Assembly: GCF_027409185.1 (NCBI RefSeq)
Contig: NC_084466.1
Location: 69,670,501 to 69,734,500, forward strand
Source of the DNA: Cynocephalus volans
Lineage: Eukaryota; Chordata; Mammalia; Dermoptera; Cynocephalidae
Direction of reading: 5' to 3'
DNA length: 64,000 bases
In this document: in pieces, positions 13,901 to 22,875 of the stretch
Numbering within the stretch: the first letter of the stretch is position 1
How the letters are laid out: every line of letters starts with the position of its first letter
Program-made: the position numbers and the translations under genes
The notes under the pieces: model-generated
The model's input: only the letters and a program-made list of their open reading frames with translations
What the model was told of the DNA's origin: nothing
The model's database searches: none

Positions 13901-16900
13901 GCTACCCTCATCTACAGATTTCAAAATTTTCTAGTGTTACTTTTGCTTAGGAACAGCATTGCCTTGCCAGAGGGGTTTTCTGCATGCTCTGTTTTACCCT
14001 CAGCTTTAGGCTGAGCCTTCACATTAGAGAGATTTTTCCCTCTTGTTCTTTCCTCTCCTGCAGAAGTAGACTTTTGTCATTTGAGACTTGGTACTTGCTA
14101 GGCTGGAGTAGGGGGAGGGCCTTCTCTCTTGTACTGGTTCAGCTTCAATCTGAGGCAAGTGCTGTATCCCTGCGTCTCAGGGATAGGGCCTTCTTGATGG
14201 TCCTGCCCCTCTTAGGTTGTAGAAAATCTCTCATAAGTCTAGGCCTAGCAGCAGATGGTCTCAACTGGTACTCTTAGGATGACAGGGTTTGTTCAGTAGA
14301 GGAGATGGGGAGAAGGATCTGGGTGGAGTTTAGTTTCTGCTCCACAGTGCTGCCTCTTCGCTTCTCAGGCTTCCACCATCAGGGAGGCTTTGTCTGGTCT
14401 TGTACCTGCCCTTGTGAACATTTGGTGAGATCTGTGAGAAGATCCTGGAGGTGGGTACAAATTCCACTTGTGTATGTGGCCCCTAGAGGTTCTACATTCC
14501 CATGCAAGTCCACACTAGGCTTTTAGCAATTCTTAACATTTTTAGATGGATTCTTCTTACCTGCTTGTATGGGTGGGGCCTGACATTTTCCCCAGGTAAA
14601 CAAGTGTTGTATCCCATCTTTCCTTGGAGGAGCCTGTCTTTCTTTATATTGCAAGCTATAAATATTACATTGGTTGCTCTGTGACCTCGGCTCTCTGGTG
14701 GGTGCTAGGAAGGTTAAGATTTTGTAAATTATATAGTTTTTCTTTGTTTGAATGTTAAGAGAAACATTCTTTCCAGCTTTTGACATCTCTGGGAGTGTTT
14801 TCACTTACTGACTTTTCAAGCCGTGAGAATACAGTTTTGCTGCTTCATTTGGGTGCAGTTAAAGACTGATTCTCAAATGAACTAGCATTAAAGGCATGAC
14901 TTATGTCTTTGCAGAAACTTGGGGACTGTGGCAGCCATGGAGCCAGTGTAGCACCACATGTGGGGATGGTGTCAGAGAGCGTCGCCGAGTGTGTCTCACT
15001 TCCTTCCCCTCTAGAACTGGTTGCCCTGGAATGTCCTTGGAGATGTCACCATGTTCCCTGGAGGAGTGTGCTGGTAGGTACTCTTGCTTCTTCCAGGAGT
15101 ATCTCCTCAGAGCCTCCGACAGAAGGACTTTTGAATCCAGGCTGGCGTGAGAATCACCAGTCTGAATTCAGAAGTGGACTTGTTAATGCTCTGTGGTTGC
15201 TGTTGATTTTACTAACCCTGTATCTAAGACTGGCAGGAGCTGGGAGAGCAGCTTACCAGTGAGGTAATGGGATTTAACACTGTGGAAGATAGGGAATAGC
15301 AAGGAAACATGACTAGATTAAAGATTCAGACATATTAAATAATTTTTAAAAATACAAAAATGGGGATGGGGGATAATCATTTCTTCTTGAGATTTTGTTG
15401 TTGTTGTTATGTTTCTCCCTCCGCTTCTCCCTACCAAAACTGTGAGAAAACAGTTTTCCTTAATTTGTCTACTCATCATCCCAGAGAAGCCCAAGGGAAC
15501 CACATAGACAATTACATGTCACAATGAGGTGCAACACCCTGTCTTATCCCAAATGGCTTAAGTTTATTCTTTATCAGTACTTCCTGGGAGGAGGAGGTGG
15601 GGACACTTCTTGGTATCACCTGGGGACTGACCTTTCTTGTGTTTTCTAAGCATCTTCAAGGCACACACTAGTAGATGCTCAATGAGAATTTGATGTGAAT
15701 GGTCTCTGGGCACGATGCCCACATGGCTCAGTTAGGTTTGCTTCAGCCTACAGAGCTGAATCCTATTAGTTTACTGTGGGTTAGAGTAATCAATAATCCT
15801 TGCTCTTCCCACAAGCCATCCCACCTCCAGGTATACTACCCCCAGTTAGCTGACTGACCTTTGCTCTGGTCCTGCCTCTTGGATAAAATCCTGTCAAGTC
15901 CTGCCTTGTATTCTCCAATTCCAAGTTAAAAGACCATCCTTAGTTCCTTGTCCCTTTGGGGTCTGGAGGAGTTTGGTGTTTTTCTGTGTTTGGCTTTCAG
16001 GGCACCTTTTAGCCAAAACGACAGGCACCTGGCAATGTCTCAGCCTGTGTCCCTGCCTGTGGCCTTAGAAAATCCATCTTGCTATTTTATCTCTCCAGCC
16101 AGTAACATAGCACTTGTTGTCTTCATTCAGCATCTTGAAGATGTTATTCTCCCTTCTGTCTTTTTCTTTTTGCAGACTCAGATCCAGGCTCTTCCTCCAG
16201 CCCTTAGCCTGCCTGTCTTTTTCCCTAGGCCCTGGGCCTCACCCTGAATCAATTCTTCCTTCAGTTATTCTCATAATGTTTTCTAAGTCTCCGTTCTCTG
16301 TTCACTCTTTTCTTTGTAAGTTCCTTTCACTTTCCACAACTCCTTCCTTGTGTATAACTTCCTCCAAATATCCTCTTATCCTCTTGATTCTGGGATGGCA
16401 TATTAAGATATCCCATCTAGAATCCTATAACACTCAATGGCTTCTACTGTTTTTTGACAAGTGACAGTAACTTGAACCATTTATTGACCATCTGCTGTGT
16501 GCCAGCCATTTAATACATTATCTCACTTAAACCTCACAATAATTGTACAGGGTAGGTATTATTGTGCTGGATTCCTGAGAGCTTGCTGCCTGCCAGACAT
16601 TTTTCTAAGTGTCCTGCACATATGAAGTAGGTATATTATTATCTCCACATTACAGACGAGGACTCTGGGACATAGAGAGGGTGAGTGGCCTGCCTGAGAT
16701 CATAAGGTTTGAAAGCAGGGGGACTAGATCCGACTCCATACTAAGCTACCTATCTTGAATATTTTGCCATTTACACAGGCCAATCCAAATGCCTATACAC
16801 ATCAAAAACCTGGAATTAGCAATCATTTTTGAGGAAATGTGATATTTCATGTTCTGGCATCTTAATTCTTTAATACCAGGTGGGAACTGGAAATTTGTAC

Positions 16901-19900
16901 ATTATAAATTAGCAAGAAGGGTAAGTGCTATGGACACCCTCCTTTCTCAGATAAATGATAATGTGGATAAAATTGATCATTTCTTCCAAGTATTCTCTTC
17001 TTCCTGTTTAACCTATTTCCACTCCTTGGAAATGTAGAGATCTCTTCCAGGCTGCTTAGCATCAGGACTCTCCTTCACTTGAGGTGAAAGAGGACAGACT
17101 GGATGAGGCAGGAAAGGGTGAGTCAAGAAGCTTTGGGCTTTTCTCCAGCTTTGCCTTTTTTTTTTTTTTTTTTTTTTCGTGACCGGCACTCAGCCAGTGA
17201 GTGCACCAGTCATTCCTATATAGGATCCAAACCCGCGGCGGGAGCGTCGCTGCGCTCCTAGCGCAGCACGCTACCGAGTGCGCCACGGGCTCGGCCCTCC
17301 AGCTTTGGCTTTTAATGGAGCTGGTCAGCGTCAAGGGATAACGGAGTTAAGTGAAGAGGTTCATAATGTGTCATAGCAGTGGTGCTACCCACTGTCATCA
17401 GCAGCCACTGCAGATGAAAGAAGAGACAAATCAGGGAACATCTTTCATCATTCAACTATGTTCACTTGGTTAGGAGTTTGCTTTTGTTGGCTTTACAGGG
17501 ATGTCTTTATGCCAAGGTCTGAATGCAGCTCTGCATTAATTTGGTCCATCTTGTTCAATGAGAGAGCAGGAGGGTCCAGTCGCCGTTGCACCCATGTTCC
17601 CTCTGATGGAATACTGATCGGCTTGCCATTACCTTCTTAATACTGAATAGACGAATCAATTAATGAAACTCACATTTATTGAGTACCAACTGTGTGCAGG
17701 TTACTGTGATTGGAGCTTGGAATGCATTGAAAAGACACTTTTCTGTCTTGAAGGCGCTGATGATATAGTAGCTTGGAAGGCACATAAGCAGGCACGATAC
17801 ACAGTACAATATAGGGCCTGCGAGGATAGAGGTCTCCACAGCTTGCTGTGGAAGCATGTAGGGTTGATAATCCATGCTGAGGACATCTGCATTCCTGGAG
17901 GAGGAGATAATGTGAGCTGAAGTTTGAGAGCTGAGACGGTATCACTCAGGTGAACTAGGAGAATGGGAGTTTTAGCAAAGTTAGTAATAAGGGAAGGCAT
18001 GGAATAAGCTGGCTGGAGGACTGTGTGCCAGAAGGGGTGAGAAAAACGAGGCTGGACAGGTGGGCAAGGGCCAGATCCTGAGTGGCCTTGAAGGTTTGGA
18101 CCTGTGTTTTAGTGGGATCTCTGGCTGTGGGATGGAGTACAATCAGAAGGACAGGCATGGCAGCAGAGGTGCCTATGTTGTCTGTTTCTGTTGCTTATAA
18201 CAAAATACCTGAAACTGGATAATTTGTAAAGAAAATATTTATTGCTTACAGTTTTAGAGGCTGGGAAGCCCAAAGTCCTGGGAACCCATCTGGTGAGGGC
18301 CTTGTTCTTGGTGACTCTACACAGCAACACAGGGTCTCACATAGTGGATGGCGGAGCTAGAGAGAGGACTAACCTCATTCACTGTCCTTATAAAGCCATC
18401 AGAACCACGCCCATGACCACCATTAAACCATGAATGGATTGATTCACTCACTAGGGCATGGTCCTCACAATCTAGTCATCCCTTCAAGGCCCCATCTTTC
18501 ACTTACCGTAATAGGATTACCCTTACTCTTAACACTGTCACAGTGGGGATTAAATCTCAAAGGGCTTTGGGGGTACATGCAATCCACAGCAGTGCCCATG
18601 AAGAGTTTTTCAGTAACCTATGTGCAAAATGGAGCGTGGGCAGTGGGGATGCAGTGAGAGCAGGATTCAGAGACTCTGGGCATGGTGAGTGCTGGAGAAT
18701 GATGGAGAGGCATGAAGGATGAAACCTAGACTCAGTACTGGCAATTGCGTGGACCGCAGTGCCACTGCCTTGAGATCAGGGATATCACAGGAACATGGGC
18801 AAGTGAGATGGAGGCACAGGAGGCATGGGCAAGTGAGATGCAGGTGATGGGATGTCTGATGGAGACAGCAGAACTAGTGGAACCAGGAATGGGATGTAGA
18901 TCTCTCTGGCTCCAAAGCTAATGCTCTTTTCTCTAAATTACATAAGTGAGTGTTATGTTCTCATTCAAACCAAGAGGGAGAGAGAGTTGTAAGAAGTGCC
19001 TAACAGTAGCCAGTGTTGCAGGACAGAATTCTTTTAAATCTGGCTATTAGGAGGTCATTAATGATGTCAGTAGGATCTATTTCATTGGAATCCTGGGGGC
19101 AGGTTGTAGGAGACAGAGGTGACAACGTGGGAGCAGGAAGTCAGTGGATGTGGATTCCTCTTCTGCAAGTGTGGCTTGGAAGACAAGGAGCAAGAGATGG
19201 CCATGGCAGAGTGAGAGGGTTGGGGAAAGGTCTTTTAAAGTGAGAAGAGCTTGAGCATGTTTCTGTGCTGAGGAAAAGGAGCTACATAGAGGAGAAGCTG
19301 GAGATAAGTGCTACAGAGGGATGATCCCCTGGAGAAGGGTGGCCTGGAGAGCATTTGTTTGTAGACTCACCTTTTATAGGAGGACACTCCTCCCACTGAC
19401 TGTGTAAAGAAAGAGCCAAGTAAAGATGTGATTGCTGCTAAGTTTATGGGGTGTACTTGACTGATGGCTTCTATGTTTGTTGTGACCTACCAGACTGCTG
19501 AGAAAGGGGCTGGGGCAAGGGGCTTGAGGAAGTGGTGCAGTTTGAAGCATGTGAGGTAGGGGACAGAAGAGAGAGCTGCTTAGGGACCATGGGAGGATTT
19601 GTGGGCAGCTGAGCTTGGGCGCCATGCACTTGCCAAGGCACTGGCCAGCGGGGTTGCGTTATTTTCTCCACCAGTGCTCAGGGCCCGGGTGCGGCAGTGG
19701 AGAATTCACGTCTGGGTTTATTTAGGGCTGGACTTTTGCTGCAGAGCAGGGGAAGGGGTATAGCTCAGTATTAGAGGTCAAGAGAGTTGAGGTTGTTGGA
19801 AAGAAATTAGTTCCAGTGATGGGTCACGGCTGTAAGCTGGTAGGGACATAAGTGGGCTAGGAGGTGGCTGGCAGATTGGGAGGACATGGAGGGTTGGAGA

Positions 19901-22600
19901 ATCAGAAATCTCAGTGAGGTTGAATCCTGTAGTGTGGTGATAATGAGTGAGTGAGAGGACACCGCCAGAGAGTGGCTGTGGCGGTTCAGATTCCAGAAGA
20001 GACGTGGCTGCAGACGATGGACAGGTACCACATCCTGGATGGACCCTGAAGCCGCCTGGGATGGTCCTAGCTCTGGGATGGGGAGGAAGTCTGGACCCAG
20101 GTGCTAGAGTGACTGACGGCTGTCAGGAGTTTGGGAGGTGACAGCGTTGGGGGCAGCGGAGCAGAAGGGTTGTCTAGGTGGATGGCGTGGACATCAAAGG
20201 AACAGAAATCTTCTAAGAAGGTGACAGAGTACTGGCTGAAAATGGCAATCAGGAATGACACCAGGGAACACATCCTGCTGCTGGCCCTGTTTGCTTCTAA
20301 GGACAGCCTGTGTGACAGCTTCTACCTGAGAGGGGTGGGGCTAGCTCTGCCCTGCAGGGACAGCCAGGCCTCAGGTAGGGTAAGGAGGCCAGAGGATGCT
20401 TTGTGCAGAGATTAGGGATGCTGAGGAATTTGTGCCCAGGTGTCCCACAAGGTGCAGGGGAAAGGAGAGCGGAGGGCAGTGGAGGATGCATGGAGGAGGC
20501 AATGCGCAGAGCTGGTGGCAAAAAGACTGTGGGAAAAAGACAGGGCAGGGGACTGGAAGCCTTCAATGGAGGGCAGCGACCAAGGGGGTGAGACCAGGTA
20601 GCATGAGTCGGTCTCAGGTGGAAACCTGGTGTTTTGGTGGCAGTACAGGCAGAGGCGCCAGGTGGTGTCTGCATCTTGTTGAAACATTTTGATGACTGTG
20701 GGACAGGAGAGGAGGGACGAGGAAGCCAGCGCCACGTGGAAGGCAGGGCGGGGAGTGGACAGCTGGAACCGGACGGGCGCGAAAGCAGCGGCTTCCACAC
20801 TTGGTTCGCGGACATGAGAAGGGAAACGAGTCATATCGTGCTGCGACCAAGGGTCCTATTTTCATCAGCTGGTTTCTCTTTGGATGTGCATATTTAGGCA
20901 CAACCTGCCTCAGTCATTTTGCGTTTCAGGGTTTATAGCTGGTGGGAATTTCCCAGTGTGCCTTTCACAGGTCACAACCGTGACCTTACCTTGACAGTTT
21001 GTCCCTGCTGCTTCTGTGTGGACGTGTGACAGGAGCTTCAGCAGAGCTGGGGAGCCCGGGAGTCGCTTGGATTGCGGCTCGCCCGGTCGCCTCACTGCTG
21101 AGGTCTGTCTTTACAGCGTGGCCCCTTCCGAGGTGACCGCGTGTGGCCTGTTTATTTTCCTTCCCTCTTGAACTGCTGCGTGGGTGGAACAAGCCACTCG
21201 GAGAAAACGACACCGGAGAACACACGTGTCCTTCCTTTTTTGCAGCTTCGCGGCCATCCAGCCCGTCTCCTCTCCAGCCCCAGGGACCGGTGAGGTCCAG
21301 CAACCTGGTGACCGTCACGGGGATCTCCCTGTGCCTGCTCATCATCGCGGCCACCGTGCTCATTACGCTGTGGCGGCGCTGCGGCCGCGCCCCCGAGTGT
21401 GGCGCCCCCGCGCGACACGGCGGCCTCCCCGCCGCCGGCTTCCGGAAGGACTCGGACGAGGAGAGCATCTGCGAGCCGCGCGGGAGCCTCTCGGACGCGG
21501 GGGACGCGCCGGCGGGGGACGCGGGGGACGTGGGGCTCCCGCTGAGCTGCAGGACGCCCGGGGACGACGCGGCGGGCAGCCAGGGCGTCCAGTCTGGCGC
21601 CCACAAGATCATCCCGCCCCTGTTCAGCTACCGCCTGGCGCAGCAGCAGTTGAAGGAGATGAAGAGGAAAGGCCTGACCGAAACCACCAAAGTGTACCAC
21701 GTGTCCCAGAGTCCCCTGACAGACACCGCCATCGACGCCGCCGCCGGCCCCCCGCTCGACCTGGAAAGCCCCGAAGAAGCGGCAGCGAGCAGGTTCCGGA
21801 TCAGGTCCCCGTTTCCGGACCAGCCGGTGGTCAGTGCCGGCGACAGGCCTCCCTCCAGGCTGGATTTCAGTGTGTCGCAGGCCAGTTGTGCCGTAAGCCC
21901 CAGCCAGACCCTGATCCGCAAGTCACAGGTGAGGCCGGTGGGCAGCAGAGGGGGCCTGTCGGAGAGGAGCCACCCCAGGAGTTCCCATTTCAGGAGAACG
22001 GCCAGTTTCCATGAAAACAAGCAGGCCCGGCCATTCAGGGAGAGGAGCATGTCCAGTCTGACTCCAGGACAGGCCCCCGCCTACAGTTCCAGGACGCGGA
22101 CCTGGGACCAGGCCGGGGATAGAGGGAGGCCTCACAGTCGAGGCGTCCCCCTGCTTCCTGAGAAACTGGAGCATTGCCCAGGGGCAGGTGGAAGCAGTCG
22201 TCCCTTAAGCCCTCTCCCCAAATCCTACACCTTGGGGCAGCCCTCCAGGAATCCAGAGGTGGGAGACCGCCAGGCAGGATTCGTGGCAGGAGTTGAGAGA
22301 ACGGAGCCTCACCGAGCTCGGAGGGGACCGTCCCCCAGTCACAGGAGTGTCTCAAGGAAGCAGTCTTCCCCTGTTTCCCCCAAAGATAGCTACCAGAGGG
22401 TCAGTCCTCTAAGTCCCTCTCCATGTAGAAAAGACAAGTGTCAGAGCTTCCCGGCCCACCCCGGGTTCGCCTTCTATGACAATACGTCGTTCGGCCTCAC
22501 TGAGGCTGAGCAGAGGATGCTGGACCTTCCGGGGTATTTTGGGTCAAATGAAGAGGATGAAACCACAAGTACACTCAGTGTGGAGAAGCTGGTCATCTAG
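1933..22600 (+). CDS. THSD1: THSD1, thrombospondin type-1 domain-containing protein 1 (spliced CDS)
   Basis: Join of 1933-1990, 5170-6135, 14915-15073 and 21246-22600: 2538 nt, 845 codons plus TAG. Human THSD1 is about 852 residues as I recall. All three introns are GT-AG and phase 1, and the frame stays open across every junction. Predicted layout: signal peptide about residues 1-24; N-glycosylated ectodomain to about 340 with seven or more N-x-S/T sites; one TSP1 repeat about 342-394 carrying WxxWxxW and CSTTCG motifs; transmembrane helix about 415-437 followed by a WRR stop-transfer; a long disordered Ser/Pro/Arg-rich cytoplasmic tail with a conserved acidic C-terminus ending KLVI. In the known family this is an endothelial and haematopoietic membrane protein linked to talin and focal adhesions, with human variants tied to intracranial aneurysm. 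Function here is inferred from orthology. No inactivating mutation was seen. The first, non-coding exon is outside the window. Confidence 0.96.
2380..2575 (+). repeat. MIR SINE fragment
   Basis: Carries the MIR-type order: loss-of-function-style 'gtgctcttagacaagtttcttaatctctttca', a core, then the 3' part with 'gtagttgcttaaa'. Sits in THSD1 intron 2. Ancient and diverged. Confidence 0.55.
3336..3414. repeat. AT-rich palindrome / TA-dinucleotide-derived hairpin
   Basis: The left arm catatataatatgatat is the inverse complement of the right arm atatcatattatatatg, separated by further TA-rich self-complementary sequence. It could extrude as a cruciform. Probably grew from a (TA)n tract; no gene is involved. 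Confidence 0.75.
4370..4384. repeat. Target-site duplication, left copy, of L1 at 4385-5125
   Basis: tcaaatgcacctttt, repeated exactly at 5126-5140. It begins the sequence that was next to exon 3 before the L1 arrived. Confidence 0.93.
4385..5125 (-). mobile_element. Young 5'-truncated L1, antisense to THSD1, beside exon 3
   Basis: Poly-T at the left end marks the L1 3' tail, so the element lies on the minus strand. It contains the L1 3' UTR (with a CA/TG microsatellite and a C-rich tract, i.e. G-rich on the L1 sense strand) and an open ORF2 C-terminus of about 170 codons ending SLIGGS at 4611. An exact 15-bp target-site duplication flanks it. The intact frame, perfect duplication and close likeness to the L1 3' end at 58.3-58.98 kb all indicate recent insertion. 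Its truncated 5' end is only about 44 nt from the exon 3 splice acceptor. Confidence 0.95.
4572..4593. repeat. (TG)n microsatellite inside L1 3' UTR
   Basis: About eleven TG units preceded by C and T homopolymers. The same (CA)n occurs at the matching place in the L1 at 58782-58808, so it belongs to this L1 family's 3' UTR. Confidence 0.9.
5126..5140. repeat. Target-site duplication, right copy
   Basis: Exact copy of 4370-4384. It lies between the L1 and the polypyrimidine tract of THSD1 exon 3. Confidence 0.93.
5148..5169 (+). promoter_or_regulatory. THSD1 exon 3 splice acceptor with candidate branch point
   Basis: A short, interrupted pyrimidine tract ends in atttcag at 5169. A ttctgac match to the branch-point consensus has its A at about 5155, rather close to the AG. 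Everything left of 5126 is L1, so the acceptor has little native intron upstream of it. Confidence 0.6.
5170..6135 (+). CDS. THSD1: THSD1 coding exon 3: extracellular domain
   Basis: 966 nt encoding about residues 20-341. It starts in phase 1 (V-L-G-D) and ends with one G before a GT donor at 6136 whose gttggt sequence is a poor match to consensus. The translation is unmistakably the THSD1 ectodomain, with N-x-S/T sites (NGT, NVS, NQT, NQS, NST, NRT, NCS) and several cysteines but no domain family that I recognise. No stop or frameshift. The open frame runs past both ends into the L1 flank and the intron, but the splice sites set the true limits. Confidence 0.96.
6255..6470 (+). repeat. MIR SINE
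   Basis: Contains 'cttaacctctttgggtctc', the 'cagtaaaatagtaataat' block and the MIR 3' end 'gtgcctggcctat...actcaataaacattagct'. In THSD1 intron 3. Confidence 0.8.
6880..8935 (+). repeat. L2 LINE, + strand, long pyrimidine-rich remnant
   Basis: The 7930-8935 part matches typical L2 3' features: an acceptor-like 'cctggactcttgcaacag' block, 'cagccagagggattgttt', 'cttttcatggcatttatcac' and a tail 'gcctggcacactaataggtgcttag'. From about 6880 to 7930 the same C/T-rich style continues, likely also L2 but more diverged. Several short open frames here result from the low purine content and are not genes. Confidence 0.65.
9227..9250 (+). repeat. (CAG)8 trinucleotide repeat
   Basis: Eight uninterrupted CAG units on the transcribed strand of THSD1 intron 3, in otherwise unremarkable sequence. 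Confidence 0.97.
9251..9785. other. Intronic sequence with no recognised feature
   Basis: Part of THSD1 intron 3; no coding potential or repeat family recognised. Confidence 0.5.
9790..10000 (-). repeat. MIR SINE, minus strand
   Basis: Reads as the reverse of MIR: 'gcactaggcactgttctaagtgc', 'cccatttagttctcataacaacc', then 'gaggcacagaaaggttaagtaatttgcccaaggtca'. Confidence 0.88.
10001..11815. other. THSD1 intron 3, no recognised element
   Basis: About 1.8 kb of AT-rich sequence. I see no repeat family, exon or RNA gene that I can support. Confidence 0.5.
11820..14815 (-). mobile_element. Old L1 (L1M/HAL1-like) remnant, antisense, in THSD1 intron 3
   Basis: Antisense frames at 11852-12064 read like the L1 endonuclease region ([25 protein letters not shown]). 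Further right come ORF1-like and 5'-region sequences (about 12760-13000 and on). Heavily decayed, with no long frames. Its right part, about 13000-14815, is assigned less surely. Confidence 0.7.
12546..12627. mobile_element. 82-bp mariner-type MITE nested in the L1
   Basis: Terminal inverted repeats of about 26 nt (gagagtactgcaaaaagt... against ...actttttgaagtaccctc) flanked on both sides by TA (12544-12545 and 12628-12629), the target preference of Tc1/mariner elements. No coding capacity. Confidence 0.8.
14915..15073 (+). CDS. THSD1: THSD1 coding exon 4: thrombospondin type-1 repeat
   Basis: 159 nt, acceptor tctttgcag at 14914, donor g|gtaggt at 15074. It encodes residues about 342-394, a complete TSP1 repeat. 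The tryptophan ladder WGLWQPW is the C-mannosylation type, followed by CSTTCG, the O-fucosylation type, then RERRR and the remaining cysteines. The exon is a multiple of three with phase 1 at both ends, so skipping it would keep the frame; a human isoform lacking this exon is known. No defect seen. Confidence 0.97.
15074..15825. other. THSD1 intron 4, left part
   Basis: No coding signal. A short MIR/L2-tail-like piece ('cacactagtagatgctcaatgag') lies near 15660-15690. A (GTT)n run is at about 15397-15409. Confidence 0.45.
15830..16440 (+). repeat. Pyrimidine-rich, probable diverged L2
   Basis: C/T-rich style with blocks such as 'ctctggtcctgcctcttgg' and 'cactcaatggcttctact' that resemble L2 3' regions. 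Diverged and uncertain. Confidence 0.4.
16465..16740 (-). repeat. MIR SINE(s), minus strand
   Basis: Contains 'ccatttattgaccatctgctgtgtgccag', 'tctcacttaaacctcacaataa', 'cattacagacgaggactctgggaca' and 'gcctgcctgagatcataaggt', the MIR order in reverse. Confidence 0.85.
17143..17155. repeat. Target-site duplication, left, of SINE at 17156
   Basis: ctccagctttgcc, matched by ctccagctttggc beginning at 17297. Confidence 0.85.
17156..17296 (-). mobile_element. tRNA-derived SINE (CYN-like, composite), minus strand
   Basis: A poly-T at the left is the A-tail of a minus-strand insertion. Read in reverse it starts GGCCGAGCCCGTGGCGC, has an A-box-like GTGGCGCACTCGG and a B-box-like GGGTTTGGATCC, then a second, shortened tRNA-like unit ending GCCGGTCACG and a pure A-tail. 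Short direct repeats flank it. It resembles what I recall of the dimeric tRNA SINEs of colugos. The poly-A purity indicates a fairly young copy. Confidence 0.82.
17297..17308. repeat. Target-site duplication, right
   Basis: ctccagctttgg, the partner of 17143-17155. Confidence 0.85.
17650..18168 (-). repeat. L2 LINE, minus strand (left part)
   Basis: Reverse of the L2 3' region: 'cacatttattgagtaccaactgtgtgcagg', 'gaggagataatgtgagctgaag', 'aggtgggcaagggccagatcctgagtggccttga'. It is cut by an LTR at 18174 and resumes after it. Confidence 0.7.
18174..18591 (-). mobile_element. MLT1/MST-type MaLR solo LTR, minus strand
   Basis: Characteristic MaLR LTR in reverse: 'gcttataacaaaatacctgaaactgg' near the left, 'ttagaggctgggaagcccaaagtc' and 'atggtcctcacaatc', ending 'aatccacagca'. 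Flanked by gtgcc at 18169-18173 and 18592-18596, a 5-bp target duplication. Only the LTR is present. Confidence 0.87.
18597..20420 (-). repeat. L2 LINE, minus strand (continuation), increasingly diverged
   Basis: Purine-rich sequence that carries on the antisense L2 style across the LTR insertion. The block to about 18900 is more certain than 19000-20420. No coding exon found. Confidence 0.5.
20421..21245. other. THSD1 intron 4, GC-rich right end
   Basis: GC content climbs towards exon 5. Long open frames on both strands here reflect the lack of AT-rich stop codons, not genes. The polypyrimidine tract and tttttgcag of the exon 5 acceptor end it. Confidence 0.6.
21246..22600 (+). CDS. THSD1: THSD1 coding exon 5: transmembrane helix and cytoplasmic tail
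   Basis: Acceptor ttttttgcag at 21245, one long frame to the TAG at 22598-22600, 450 complete residues. It begins A-S-R-P-S-S-P-S-P, then [20 protein letters not shown] as the membrane helix and WRR. A Gly/Ala/Asp/Arg-rich, very CpG-dense juxtamembrane stretch (21340-21800) follows. The rest is the conserved tail, including a [15 protein letters not shown] block, a Ser/Arg-rich phosphorylatable middle and the end block [10 protein letters not shown]...VEKLVI. The frame is intact. The CpG-dense part is richer in Ala, Gly and Arg than I recall from human. Confidence 0.96.
21340..21800 (+). other. Intragenic CpG-dense island within THSD1 exon 5
   Basis: Twelve CpG dinucleotides fall in the 60 bases 21361-21420 alone. 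Density stays high to about 21800, then falls. It coincides with coding sequence, not with the gene's 5' end. It might be methylated gene body, a cryptic promoter or the mark of GC-biased gene conversion. Confidence 0.8.
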
Positions 22601-22870
22601 ACCGAGGTCAGCGTGAGACTTCACAGCTGGGTCCTTTGCCCAGGTCGTGCTGTCCACGGCTCACATTGTCCTGTGGCCTGTTCTCTGTAACTGTTCTACA
22701 GGGGGACGGAATGTGGGCAAGAAGTAACTCACAAGGAGGATGTGCCTGGATGCGTGGGTTTTAATTCATAAGGAAGACGTTATTTATCCCAAACTTTTCC
22801 CTTTTTCTGTTACCCTTTTTCTGTTGGTTCATTACTAATAACAATGATAATAAAATTTAAACAAGTAAAT
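22601..22870 (+). other. THSD1: THSD1 3' UTR
   Basis: About 270 nt between the stop codon and the first good polyadenylation signal. No repeat element inside it. The end is approximate. Confidence 0.7.
22849..22854 (+). terminator. Polyadenylation signal AATAAA of THSD1
   Basis: Canonical hexamer about 250 nt after the stop codon, followed by a G/T-rich stretch (ggggcttggtctgtc) at 22870-22884, suiting cleavage near 22868-22875. Confidence 0.75.
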
Positions 22871-22875
22871 GGGGC

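Noticed and set aside
20297-20834. Minus-strand frames of 140-172 codons before THSD1 exon 5
   Set aside because: GC-rich intron with repeat-derived sequence, no recognisable domain, no splice or start context.
21152-22014. Long open frames on the other frames and strand of THSD1 exon 5 (182, 208, 276 codons)
   Set aside because: They overlay a conserved coding exon in GC-rich sequence with few stop codons. No homology; the THSD1 frame explains the region.
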